From positions 1,240,001-1,304,000 of the forward strand of contig NZ_JABJWY010000034.1 in the NCBI RefSeq assembly GCF_013167215.1: 64,000 nucleotides of DNA. Reading direction: 5' to 3'. Made by a program: the position numbers and the translations under genes. The notes beneath the pieces were generated by a model. That model saw only the letters and a list, made by a program, of their open reading frames with translations, did not search any database and was not told the DNA's origin. Within the stretch, counting starts at the first letter, position 1. The number at the start of each line of letters is the position of its first letter. This DNA is from Sphingobacterium prati (GTDB taxonomy: Bacteria > Bacteroidota > Bacteroidia > Sphingobacteriales > Sphingobacteriaceae). Shown here in pieces: positions 27,682 to 34,633 of the stretch.

Positions 27682-28662
27682 ATGATGAAGCATATAAAAA
27701 TTTTTACGGTAGCAGTAATCCTATGCCTGCTCCATAAAAGCGGAATTTCCCAGACCGCAGTACAGAGGCATGGAAGCCTCAGTATAAAACAAGGAAAAAT
27801 AGTAGACCAACACGACAAGATCGTCCAATTGCGAGGCATCAGTTTCTCCTGGAGTATATGGGGCGGCAAAAAGTACTATACCCCAGAAGTCGTTGACCGG
27901 CTGGTCGACGATTTTAAAGTCAACTTGATCCGTGTTGCGCTAGCCGTGGAACCGGACGGTGGCTATCTGCAATCTCCCGAAGAGCAATTCACACTGATCA
28001 AGAACGTAGTCGATCGGGCCTTGCAGCGTGGCATCTATGTCCTGATAGACTGGCACGACCACCATGCGGACCGCAATATCAATCAGGCCAAAGCTTTCTT
28101 TACGCGGATGGCACAGCAGTATCCAGATCATCCACAACTTATTTATGAGATCTGGAATGAACCCGAAAGAACGACCTGGCAAGTGGTCAAGTCCTATGCT
28201 GAGGAGCTGATCCATACGATCCGAAAGGATGCCAAAAACAATATCATTGTCGTCGGATCTCCGCATTGGGATCAAGATGTGGATAGTGTGGCCAATGATC
28301 GGATTCTGGGCTTTAATAACATTGCGTATTCTTTTCATTTCTATGCGAGCGATCCGAATCATCAGGAGCAGCTGAGAGAACGTGCTCAGAAAGCAATCGG
28401 GCAACAATTGCCTTTGTTCGTTACCGAATGGGGCGTAGGAGAAGCCGATGGCAATGGCCAGTTTGATCTGAAAAAAACGAAGATCTGGCTCGACTGGATG
28501 GAAAACAATCAACTCAGCTGGGCAAACTGGAATCTGACGGATAAGGACGAAACAACCGCTTTGCTTAAACCGATGGCTCCCCTGCATGGCCATTGGAAGA
28601 AACAGCATCTTACCCCGGCGGGGCAATATATCAAGGCGCAATTGAGAACACTTAACCCCTAA
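27682..28662 (+). CDS. GH5 (GH5_2-like) secreted endo-beta-1,4-glycanase
   Basis: A 326-residue glycoside hydrolase with signal peptide (about 1-23). It is a single TIM barrel. Acid/base Glu at about 160 sits in IWNEPERTTW, and nucleophile Glu at about 249 sits in FVTEWGVGEADG. Conserved HFYA (about 218) and WANWNLTDKDE match GH5_2 endoglucanases. GH5 enzymes cut internal beta-1,4 linkages in glucan or mannan backbones; subfamily 2 is mostly cellulases. Next to a GH26 beta-mannanase gene, glucomannan is a likely substrate, but that is inference. It follows the surface glycan-binding gene by 94 bases and precedes GH26 by 3. Confidence 0.9.
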   Translation: MMKHIKIFTVAVILCLLHKSGISQTAVQRHGSLSIKQGKIVDQHDKIVQLRGISFSWSIWGGKKYYTPEVVDRLVDDFKVNLIRVALAVEPDGGYLQSPEEQFTLIKNVVDRALQRGIYVLIDWHDHHADRNINQAKAFFTRMAQQYPDHPQLIYEIWNEPERTTWQVVKSYAEELIHTIRKDAKNNIIVVGSPHWDQDVDSVANDRILGFNNIAYSFHFYASDPNHQEQLRERAQKAIGQQLPLFVTEWGVGEADGNGQFDLKKTKIWLDWMENNQLSWANWNLTDKDETTALLKPMAPLHGHWKKQHLTPAGQYIKAQLRTLNP

Positions 28663-28665
28663 AGC

Positions 28666-29778
28666 ATGAGAATCCTCTTATTTGTTAATTTACTCATGCT
28701 GGGGCTGCAGAGCTGGGGGCAGCAGCAATTGATTGATAAAGATGCAACGCTACAAACACAGGCGCTGTATAAAAACCTCAAAAGATGGGCTGGCAGACAT
28801 GTATTGTTCGGCCAGCAGGATGCAACAGCCTACGGACATGGATGGCAGGGCGATAAAGACCGATCGGATGTACAATCGGTCACCGGTTCGCATCCAGCTG
28901 TCATCGGCTTCGACTTTATGGGTTTTTCAGGTCAATCTCCCAAAGCCATTTCCGAAAATCGGCAGATGCTCCTGCAACAGGTCACCGATACATACAACCG
29001 TGGTGGCATTACGACCATTTGCTGGCATTTTAACAATCCGGTTTCCAATGATGGTTTTTACTGGCACGATTCCACATCCATAGCGGCGATGGCCGCCATT
29101 AAACCGGGCGGCACACATCACCGGCACTATAAAAAACTGCTGAAATCCATAGCGTCATTTGCACATCGTGCCAAGGGACAGGACGGAGTAGCAATACCTA
29201 TTATTTTTCGTCCTTTCCACGAATTTGACGGAGACTGGTTCTGGTGGGGAAAAAAATATACCTCGCGCGAAGATTTTATGGCCGTCTGGCGATTTACGGT
29301 AAGTTATCTCCGGGATCAATTGAAGGTACATAACTTTATTTATGCCTTTTCGCCCGACTGTCAATTTAATTCCGAACAGGAGTTTTTGGAACGCTACCCA
29401 GGCAATGACTGGGTAGATATCGTTGGAATGGATAATTACGCAGATTTTGGCCGCGATGGGCATTATGATCTACCGGCAGCGATCCATAAACTCAAAATCC
29501 TAAGTTCCTTTGCGGAAAAGAACGATAAAATTGCCGCATTAACGGAAACAGGTCTGGAATCCATTCCCAATCCGCAATGGTGGAACGATGTATTGCTGAA
29601 AGTGCTAAAAACAGCGGGCGTTAACATGGCCTATGTATTGGTATGGCGCAATGATACGAATAGTCCCACACACTATTATGCCCCCTTTCCCGGGCAGGTC
29701 AGTGCGGCAGACTTCCTAAAATTTTACCAGGATCCATTTACCTTATTCGAAAAAGATCTAAAACAAGCCTATCAATAA
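28666..29778 (+). CDS. GH26 beta-mannanase
   Basis: A 370-residue protein with a signal peptide (about 1-18, SWGQQQ). GH26 hallmarks: acid/base Glu at about 186 in RPFHEFDGDWFWWG, and nucleophile Glu at about 294 in ALTETGLE. Other family elements are GGITTICWHFNNPV and YLRDQLKVHNFIYAFSPD. GH26 enzymes hydrolyse beta-1,4-mannan; some members act on other mixed-linkage glycans. It is the last gene of the locus and a strong terminator follows at 29791. Together with GH5 this suggests an outer-membrane and periplasmic route for beta-mannan or glucomannan. Confidence 0.93.
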   Translation: MRILLFVNLLMLGLQSWGQQQLIDKDATLQTQALYKNLKRWAGRHVLFGQQDATAYGHGWQGDKDRSDVQSVTGSHPAVIGFDFMGFSGQSPKAISENRQMLLQQVTDTYNRGGITTICWHFNNPVSNDGFYWHDSTSIAAMAAIKPGGTHHRHYKKLLKSIASFAHRAKGQDGVAIPIIFRPFHEFDGDWFWWGKKYTSREDFMAVWRFTVSYLRDQLKVHNFIYAFSPDCQFNSEQEFLERYPGNDWVDIVGMDNYADFGRDGHYDLPAAIHKLKILSSFAEKNDKIAALTETGLESIPNPQWWNDVLLKVLKTAGVNMAYVLVWRNDTNSPTHYYAPFPGQVSAADFLKFYQDPFTLFEKDLKQAYQ

Positions 29779-29790
29779 GTCCAATAATCA

Positions 29791-29832
29791 ATAAACAAAG
29801 AGGGCTATTTGCGCAAGCTCCTCTTTGTTTAT
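29791..29832 (+). terminator. Strong terminator after the glycan locus
   Basis: A 13-bp perfect stem ATAAACAAAGAGG with CCTCTTTGTTTAT around a 16-base loop. It lies 13 bases after the GH26 stop, in front of the convergent lysis-like cassette. It should end the SusC-to-GH26 operon. Confidence 0.8.
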
Positions 29833-29892
29833 GTATCATCGTTTAACAGACTATTCCCCAATTGTTGAACTATTCCTATTATACGATTCATT

Positions 29893-30330
29893 TCAGGTTT
29901 TACCCTTTTTATTGTATAAGAACCAAATCGCGATGATCAGCGCCATGGCTGCTATAGCGAATCTCCCTATGGGGGTGGATCGCGTATGATTATATTTCCT
30001 TTCGGAATCAGACTGGTTACTTTCTCTGGCGACATCCGCTTCGAACTGATTCTTTTGCGTGGTGCTTGTACTTGATTCCTGAGCGATCAAACCACCTGCC
30101 CGCCCTATTAAACCACTGTCCGGGTGAAAGCGAAAACCGCTATCCGTCCATACGTACCAAGTACGAAAAAGACTATCCTGTTTTTTATAACTAAAGTCCA
30201 CAACCTGTCCGTTCATGCGTTTAATTGATGTATGCTGCTCTTCGCTGCGTTTTTGCTTAGCGGTGTGACAGGCACTTATGACCATTAGGCCTATTACAGA
30301 AACCAAAAGACAACCCAACTTCTTTTCCAT
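29893..30330 (-). CDS. Lipoprotein with C-terminal TM (u-spanin-like)
   Basis: About 145 residues from ATG at 30330; an upstream start at 30354 would add residues before the signal. The N-terminal signal ends LMVISAC, a good lipobox, so the N-terminus should be anchored in the outer membrane. The middle (about 25-115) is a polar periplasmic domain. The C-terminus has a TM helix (RFAIAAMALIIAIWFLYN, about 118-138) followed by KKGKT. A lipid-anchored N-terminus plus a C-terminal inner-membrane helix in one small protein is the topology of unimolecular spanins, which fuse inner and outer membranes in phage lysis. The gene follows the CHAP-like hydrolase by 11 bases. No sequence family was recognised, so the spanin idea rests on topology and neighbours. 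Confidence 0.65.
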   Translation of the reverse strand: MEKKLGCLLVSVIGLMVISACHTAKQKRSEEQHTSIKRMNGQVVDFSYKKQDSLFRTWYVWTDSGFRFHPDSGLIGRAGGLIAQESSTSTTQKNQFEADVARESNQSDSERKYNHTRSTPIGRFAIAAMALIIAIWFLYNKKGKT

Positions 30331-30341
30331 ACTCCCCTCCC

Positions 30342-30938
30342 TCAATCCAGCCAATTTGAAAAAGCATAAACCGTAGCCAAGGCACGCCGTTTTGATAATA
30401 CCCTATTCGCTACATTCCCCTCCACGGTCAGGATATACCTGTTCTCCAGTTTCCGGACGATGCCCACGTGGTCGATGCGGCGAAGCCCGCTGTTGTAGAT
30501 ACCGAACAGGTCGGCTGGCCGGACAGCTTCACGTTGAATCTGCTCTTTCGTATAGCAACGCGCATTTGGAAAAAGTGCCGGACTCCAAGCATTACGTGGT
30601 GCATCACGTCCAGCTTTTCCATAACACCAGGACACAAAAGCCGCACACCAAGCGTATCCTTTCCCAAGACCCGTATAGGAAAGATATTCCTCCACCCGAG
30701 CGCCATCGTTGTTGCCCGTCGCTTCTTTGACACCGATCTCGTTGAGCGCGATATCGACAATCCGCTGGCGTAGAGCCGAACGCGACGCTAACCCTGTTGC
30801 CGGACACGATACTGCTGTGTAAGATGTTAAATGATCCGCCTCCGCGTTACGCTCCGCTATAGCACGATTGCCAAAGCGAGCAATAGCGAGAACAGCGACA
30901 GAAAGAACACCGAAAAATAGATAATGCATTGTTGCCAT
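30342..30938 (-). CDS. Membrane-anchored CHAP-like peptidoglycan hydrolase
   Basis: A 198-residue protein. The N-terminal hydrophobic segment (about 4-20, YLFFGVLSVAVLAIA) has no clear cleavage site, consistent with a signal-anchor. The C-terminal catalytic domain resembles NlpC/P60-clan CHAP enzymes: YAWCAAFVSWCYGKAG (about 93-108, catalytic Cys in CAAFVSWC), and DHVGIVRKLENRYILTVEGN (about 157-176, catalytic His in DHVGIV). Such enzymes cleave peptidoglycan cross-links. It begins 82 bases inside the preceding holin-like gene and ends 12 bases before the spanin-like gene. A signal-anchored endolysin in this order is what a phage lysis cassette looks like. Confidence 0.8.
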   Translation of the reverse strand: MATMHYLFFGVLSVAVLAIARFGNRAIAERNAEADHLTSYTAVSCPATGLASRSALRQRIVDIALNEIGVKEATGNNDGARVEEYLSYTGLGKGYAWCAAFVSWCYGKAGRDAPRNAWSPALFPNARCYTKEQIQREAVRPADLFGIYNSGLRRIDHVGIVRKLENRYILTVEGNVANRVLSKRRALATVYAFSNWLD

Positions 30939-31243
30939 GATGTCAATTGATTAAAGTGATCACTAAATTCCTGACGGAAAAACTTAAACGGTTGCCAAAG
31001 GATCTCCTGTAGCCAGTAACAGCAGTAAATGGCCAGCAACCCAGCCAAAATTGCGAATAGCAGCACGGACAATATGCCGATATCCAATACCCCTGCTGTG
31101 GGGTCTATGGCCTGGAGCAAAAGACCTGCGGAGATAAAAAATACAAGCAGACAAGCCAGCACAATGCCGAGCAGCTGCTTACTTGTTAGAGGCCAATAGA
31201 TATCCTCGATATCAGTGACCAGTTGTTTTTGTACTAAATTCAT
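30857..31243 (-). CDS. Three-TM holin-like membrane protein
   Basis: About 128 residues from the chosen ATG at 31243 (MNLVQKQLVTDIEDIYW); the open frame reaches 31297, but the earlier start would put an extra hydrophobic piece in front of a good N-terminus. Three strong TM helices: about 22-44 (LGIVLACLLVFFISAGLLL), about 52-75 (ILSVLLFAILAGLLAIYC) and about 106-126 (YFSVFFLSLFSLLLALA). A charged loop lies between helices two and three. It has no recognised family. Gene position (after DUF6266, overlapping a signal-anchored hydrolase) and topology fit a class I holin or pinholin. A different small membrane protein is possible. Confidence 0.6.
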   Translation of the reverse strand: MNLVQKQLVTDIEDIYWPLTSKQLLGIVLACLLVFFISAGLLLQAIDPTAGVLDIGILSVLLFAILAGLLAIYCCYWLQEILWQPFKFFRQEFSDHFNQLTSWQQCIIYFSVFFLSLFSLLLALAIVL

Positions 31244-31308
31244 AAAAAACTCTTTTAAGTATGCTACGGTAGCTGTAAAAAACAAATACCGTAGCATCGT
31301 TATACAAC

Positions 31309-31950
31309 TTAGCTTAAGGTTAGTTCACCCAGATAGTGACTTGTTGAAGTCTTTACACCATCCCGATGCCCCGTAAACACCCATCCTACGATCGTATCTC
31401 CCGCATAAATGCCAGGAAAAGTTAATGTCAAAATTTCATCAGCACGTGTTGCAGATTCCATCAAATTGAAATATTTCTTTTCCTTGTTGTAAGTCAGCAG
31501 GATTACCGAATCATCATTGTATCCCATCATATCACTTGAGGATTTCAACCAATTCACCGTAACTTCCTGTGCTCCACTTTCTGTCCATTGAGGTACAAAA
31601 AGGTTTGGCAAAGCGCCTCTACTGATCCGCACCTTGCTATAGTCTATTTCAAAATCAGGGTAGATCCCTATCATTGCAAACTTGAGTACATCGCGCAATC
31701 CTTGATTATATCCAGTGGATCTGCCTTGCTGCACATCAGAATAACCAAGATTCAGCAGTTCTTTGAGTGGTCCCAAAAAAGCTGTTGCTAATGCAAATTT
31801 CTCCCGTTGGGCCAATTGCTTTTCAGAAGCCGGCTTATTGGTTGGCCTAGCTACAGATCTAACATAATCAACTGACCGCCAATTACTTCCTACGATACTA
31901 CCCACTTTACCACTATATGCGCCGTGGATACCTTTTAAAAATGTTGCCAT
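31309..31950 (-). CDS. DUF6266-family protein
   Basis: A 213-residue protein with the family start MATFLKGIHGAYSGKVGSIV, then GSNWRSVDYVRSVARPTNKP and the PASEKQLAQREKFALA motif. C-terminal half is beta-rich (GDTIVGWVFTGHRDGV ... LGELTLS). No signal peptide, no TM. DUF6266 is a Bacteroidota family without known function; I know it only as a recurrent hypothetical. It stands 66 bases ahead of the holin-like gene and behind the two DNA arrays at 32053-32371. Its beta-rich C-terminal half would fit a structural or phage-tail/capsid-like role, but that is inference. Confidence 0.85.
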   Translation of the reverse strand: MATFLKGIHGAYSGKVGSIVGSNWRSVDYVRSVARPTNKPASEKQLAQREKFALATAFLGPLKELLNLGYSDVQQGRSTGYNQGLRDVLKFAMIGIYPDFEIDYSKVRISRGALPNLFVPQWTESGAQEVTVNWLKSSSDMMGYNDDSVILLTYNKEKKYFNLMESATRADEILTLTFPGIYAGDTIVGWVFTGHRDGVKTSTSHYLGELTLS

Positions 31951-32052
31951 AATTACTATTTTTTAATTTTGTTTAATACTACGTCCGCATGCAGGACTAT
32001 TTTGATATATCGACAGCTAAACTAAACGGGATCCCCGTCGATTTAAATTAAT

Positions 32053-32145
32053 GGGATAATTCAGGACAATACGAGATAGAAAAGGATAAAAAAAGGGATA
32101 ATAGGATAATGAAAATGGGATAACGAAAGGGACAAAGAGGGACAG
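32053..32145 (+). repeat. Purine-rich GGGATAA/GGGACAA array
   Basis: Nine copies of a degenerate 7-mer (GGGATAA, AGGACAA, AGGATAA, GGGACAG and similar) at 9-12-base spacing on the plus strand. Exact GGGATAA occurs at 32053, 32095 and 32117; GGGACAA at 32129; GGGACAG at 32139. The composition is almost free of C on this strand. It lies between the DUF6266 start and the TTCGRS array. Confidence 0.75.
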
Positions 32146-32167
32146 GGTAAAATATCCTCGGGAGCCG

Positions 32168-32371
32168 TTCGACAAACGTTCGGGTCTCGTTGCAGCACTA
32201 TTCGAGACTGCTTCGGGTCACATTCGACTGTTGTTCGACTGGGCTTCGACTAGGCTTCGGGAACGAGTCGAAGAACTCCCGAAGCGCAGTCGAAGAATTG
32301 CCGAAGCAGCCCCCTCCCAGTCTGGGAGCAGTCCCGAACAGCAGCCGAAACCTGCTCGAAGAGCTGTCGAA
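32168..32371. repeat. Inverted 8+8 array of TTCGRS motifs
   Basis: Eight plus-strand TTCG(A/G)(C/G) motifs occur at 32168, 32179, 32201, 32212, 32223, 32234, 32245 and 32256. Eight reverse-complement motifs ((G/C)(T/C)CGAA type) follow at 32267, 32278, 32289, 32300, 32333, 32344, 32355 and 32366. Most spacings are 11 bases, with 22 and 33 where units are skipped. The polarity switches near 32264. Each motif is short and the flanks differ, so it is not a CRISPR or simple tandem repeat. Confidence 0.85.
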
Positions 32372-32389
32372 GACAGCATCAGCACTTGA

Positions 32390-32683
32390 CTAATTCAGGC
32401 CACCCCTTTCACGATATTTTCGCTTCTCTAATAGCGATTGGATATCATCCCGACGATGATAGTGCTTTCCTCCGATAATTATTGGGTCTAACCATTTTCG
32501 GTCGATCCACCGATAATAGGTACTATGAACTATTCCAAAAAGAGACTGTACTTCTTTGGATGTCAATAGGTCATCAGCCTGGAGTTTCTCTTTTTGGGGT
32601 GAAAGGCCTCCATTTAATAGCTTTTCCAAGATATTTTTAATCGCTTCAATTAGGAGTAATAATCGGTCAAATCTTTTCATCAT
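32390..32683 (-). CDS. Excisionase/MerR-type HTH protein
   Basis: About 97 residues from ATG at 32683 (MMKRFDRLLLLIEAIKNILE); the open frame runs up to 32740, but that extension lacks a family-like N-terminus. The C-terminal half is a MerR-like/excisionase helix-turn-helix: LTSKEVQSLFGIVHSTYYRW then HYHRRDDIQSLLEK. Proteins of this kind are DNA-bending or recombination-directionality factors or small repressors. In Bacteroidota they are often encoded on integrative elements. It lies between the TCS and the arrays, reading toward the arrays and the DUF6266/lysis-like genes. The N-terminal helix (LLLIEAIKNILEKLL) may be a dimerisation coiled coil. Confidence 0.75.
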   Translation of the reverse strand: MMKRFDRLLLLIEAIKNILEKLLNGGLSPQKEKLQADDLLTSKEVQSLFGIVHSTYYRWIDRKWLDPIIIGGKHYHRRDDIQSLLEKRKYRERGGLN

Positions 32684-32747
32684 ACATTCAGATAAATTAC
32701 TAAAACCGTATCGATTATTCCACTGCAACTGCATGCACATTTATACA

Positions 32748-33512
32748 CTAGCATCTATGTTTTTTGCGGTATTTATCGATGTTTGTCTTAAAACGTTTAC
32801 GATACGTTTTTCCTATTGGAACAAATTCATCGACACCCTTTACCGAAATATAATCTATAGAATAGTGCGCTACATACGCCATATTAACCAAATAACTTCG
32901 GTGTACCCGTACAAATTGTTCTTTATCCAACAGCCTTTCCAACAGGTCCATCGTGATATTTCCGTTTTTCGTAAAATACATCTTGTTGCCTACCCTGTAT
33001 GTATTCTCCTTGTAGAAGCACATTGTTTTATCGTCAATAACAGCGAGCATCATTCGATCAATATTTACCTGAACGTGATACCCTGCAGATTTTGACGTCT
33101 TTATATCTAAAATTCTGTCGTTCAGTTCAACAAACTCTTCAGTCACATCGATGAGGGCCTTTACTCTTTCTATTGTCTCTTTAAAGGCGGCTCTTCCTAT
33201 TGTTTTTCGGATAAAGGCCGATTGATAAGGGGATGTTTCATATACATATTCGGGATGATTGGAGCAGACAATTACTTGGGGTATTACCTTTAATGCTTCT
33301 AAAAGCTGCACGCCATTCAATGGCTGCATGTTCATATCTAATATTAATATATCCACCTCCTGATGTTCCATCAGACTTAAGGCCTGAACCGGATCAGAAG
33401 TACAGAAAACAATCTTTAGGCTCGGATCATCCGCAATGTACCGCTGGATCAGAAGCAGTTCGTCCAATTGATCATCAACTATCCCTATGCGGTAAACCAT
33501 ACTAGTTTCCAT
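32748..33512 (-). CDS. LytTR-family response regulator
   Basis: About 254 residues from METSMVYRIGIVDDQ at 33512, which overlaps the kinase gene end by 11 bases; the longer frame to 33593 lies inside the kinase. Receiver domain (about 5-120) with phospho-acceptor Asp at about 59 in ILDMNMQPLNG. A C-terminal LytTR DNA-binding domain (about 150-245) has GNITMDLLERLLDKEQFVRVHRSYLVN, shown here by its key segment FVRVHRSYLVN. LytTR regulators bind pairs of direct repeats. Translational coupling with the upstream histidine kinase gives a LytS/LytTR pair. Its nearest target candidates downstream are the HTH gene, DUF6266 and the lysis-like cassette. Confidence 0.92.
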   Translation of the reverse strand: METSMVYRIGIVDDQLDELLLIQRYIADDPSLKIVFCTSDPVQALSLMEHQEVDILILDMNMQPLNGVQLLEALKVIPQVIVCSNHPEYVYETSPYQSAFIRKTIGRAAFKETIERVKALIDVTEEFVELNDRILDIKTSKSAGYHVQVNIDRMMLAVIDDKTMCFYKENTYRVGNKMYFTKNGNITMDLLERLLDKEQFVRVHRSYLVNMAYVAHYSIDYISVKGVDEFVPIGKTYRKRFKTNIDKYRKKHRC

Positions 33513-34563
33513 CTTGATCAAATTTATTCTGAACCAGCCGCACAATAAATTCATTATCCGATTCTTCAATATGCAATACACCGTATCCCTCATCTTTGCT
33601 CAGGCGTTGCTGCAAATTGCTCAGACCAAAATTGGAAGACTTCATCATCGCCCGCTGCACTGGGTCGAAAAGATTTCGGCATTCAAATACAAAGCCGTAA
33701 TGGCTCAAGACCAAACTAATAATAAGTGCGCCTTCACGTTGGAAAACAGCATACTTAATCGCGTTTTCCAAAATCGTCACCAAAGACATGGGAATAATCT
33801 TATGATGACATTTTTCCCAATCCGCATCCACATACAACTCCACTGTAGCATCACCATATTTCCATTGCAGAATATCGGTCAAGTCAATAAAATAATTCCA
33901 TTCTATTTTTAATGGAATCGTTTTCATACCAGCAATATCCTGATCTAATACATAGCGTAACACCTGGTTAAATCTGATTAACATATCAGCGCTTTCCCTA
34001 CCCTCTCCCATTAGCGATCTTCCGACACTGGTGGATAAAATACTTTCAACAAAATGCGGATTGATATCACGTAATGAAAGCTGGTAACGCAAATTGTCAA
34101 TTTCATTTTTTGCATTGTTGTTATCAGCTTCCAATAGAAATTGCTGGCGTTTACGCTTTCTAAAAAAAACATTCCCTACGGTAAACAATAAAACGGAACT
34201 AAAGCTTGAACCTATTCTCAGCCTAAACTGCACCGCATCAAACGTCGAATTTATCTTAAAAAGAAAAATGCCAAGAAGCGGATAGATTTCATAGATAACC
34301 CATTTCGAAAAAGGGATAAAAGTAAATAAAATAAAAAGAAACAATAAGATTCCCATCCCACGCTTAGACCAGTCTGAGGTAATGACCATCTTGAAATTAA
34401 AGTCTAACAACTTAAAATAGAGCACAAATAGCAACATAATACCTATGACTTGCATAAGATTCAGCAATCGTTGATAATGTATAAGGTTTCCGATGATCAG
34501 GATCAGAACAACGCTCAAAAATAATATAATTGGCGATCGATATCTCTTTAAAATCTCAGTCAT
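33502..34563 (-). CDS. LytS-type sensor histidine kinase
   Basis: A 353-residue inner-membrane kinase. The N-terminal half has four or more TM helices (about 10-140: IILFLSVVLILIIGNLI, IGIMLLFVLYFKLLDF, GILLFLFILFTFIPFS, FSSVLLFTVGNVFF). A short coiled linker and the His_kinase domain follow: RDINPHFVESILSTS with His at about 170, then the HATPase-like region (LVTILENAIKYAVF with the N-box Asn; FGLSNLQQRLS). There is no large periplasmic sensor, as in LytS. It is encoded just upstream of the LytTR regulator with which it overlaps. The signal sensed is unknown; LytSR systems in other phyla respond to envelope or membrane-potential cues and control holin-like genes. Confidence 0.92.
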   Translation of the reverse strand: MTEILKRYRSPIILFLSVVLILIIGNLIHYQRLLNLMQVIGIMLLFVLYFKLLDFNFKMVITSDWSKRGMGILLFLFILFTFIPFSKWVIYEIYPLLGIFLFKINSTFDAVQFRLRIGSSFSSVLLFTVGNVFFRKRKRQQFLLEADNNNAKNEIDNLRYQLSLRDINPHFVESILSTSVGRSLMGEGRESADMLIRFNQVLRYVLDQDIAGMKTIPLKIEWNYFIDLTDILQWKYGDATVELYVDADWEKCHHKIIPMSLVTILENAIKYAVFQREGALIISLVLSHYGFVFECRNLFDPVQRAMMKSSNFGLSNLQQRLSKDEGYGVLHIEESDNEFIVRLVQNKFDQDGN

Positions 34564-34633
34564 TATTGGTCATATGATATGGTTGTAATTATAAATTTAC
34601 TAATATTTTATTTAATAAAACATAATAACAATC

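Larger units (their letters stand above)
31951..32389. other. Intergenic region holding two short-motif arrays
   Basis: This 439-base gap carries no gene I can support. It contains a GGGAYAA-type array (32053-32145), a TTCGRS inverted array (32168-32371) and a near-palindrome GTCCGCATGCAGGAC (31983-31997) close to the DUF6266 start. The window between the arrays and DUF6266 probably holds its promoter. Confidence 0.6.

Noticed and set aside
27940..28641. Long minus-strand frame (about 233 residues) opposite the GH5 gene
   Set aside because: Antisense to a clear GH5 enzyme with catalytic residues in place; no domain in the shadow.
32168..32371. Possible CRISPR array or coding repeat (a 67-residue plus-strand frame covers it)
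   Set aside because: The repeated unit is six bases, switches strand in the middle and has no constant long repeat or spacers. The frame is only an open by-product of the array.
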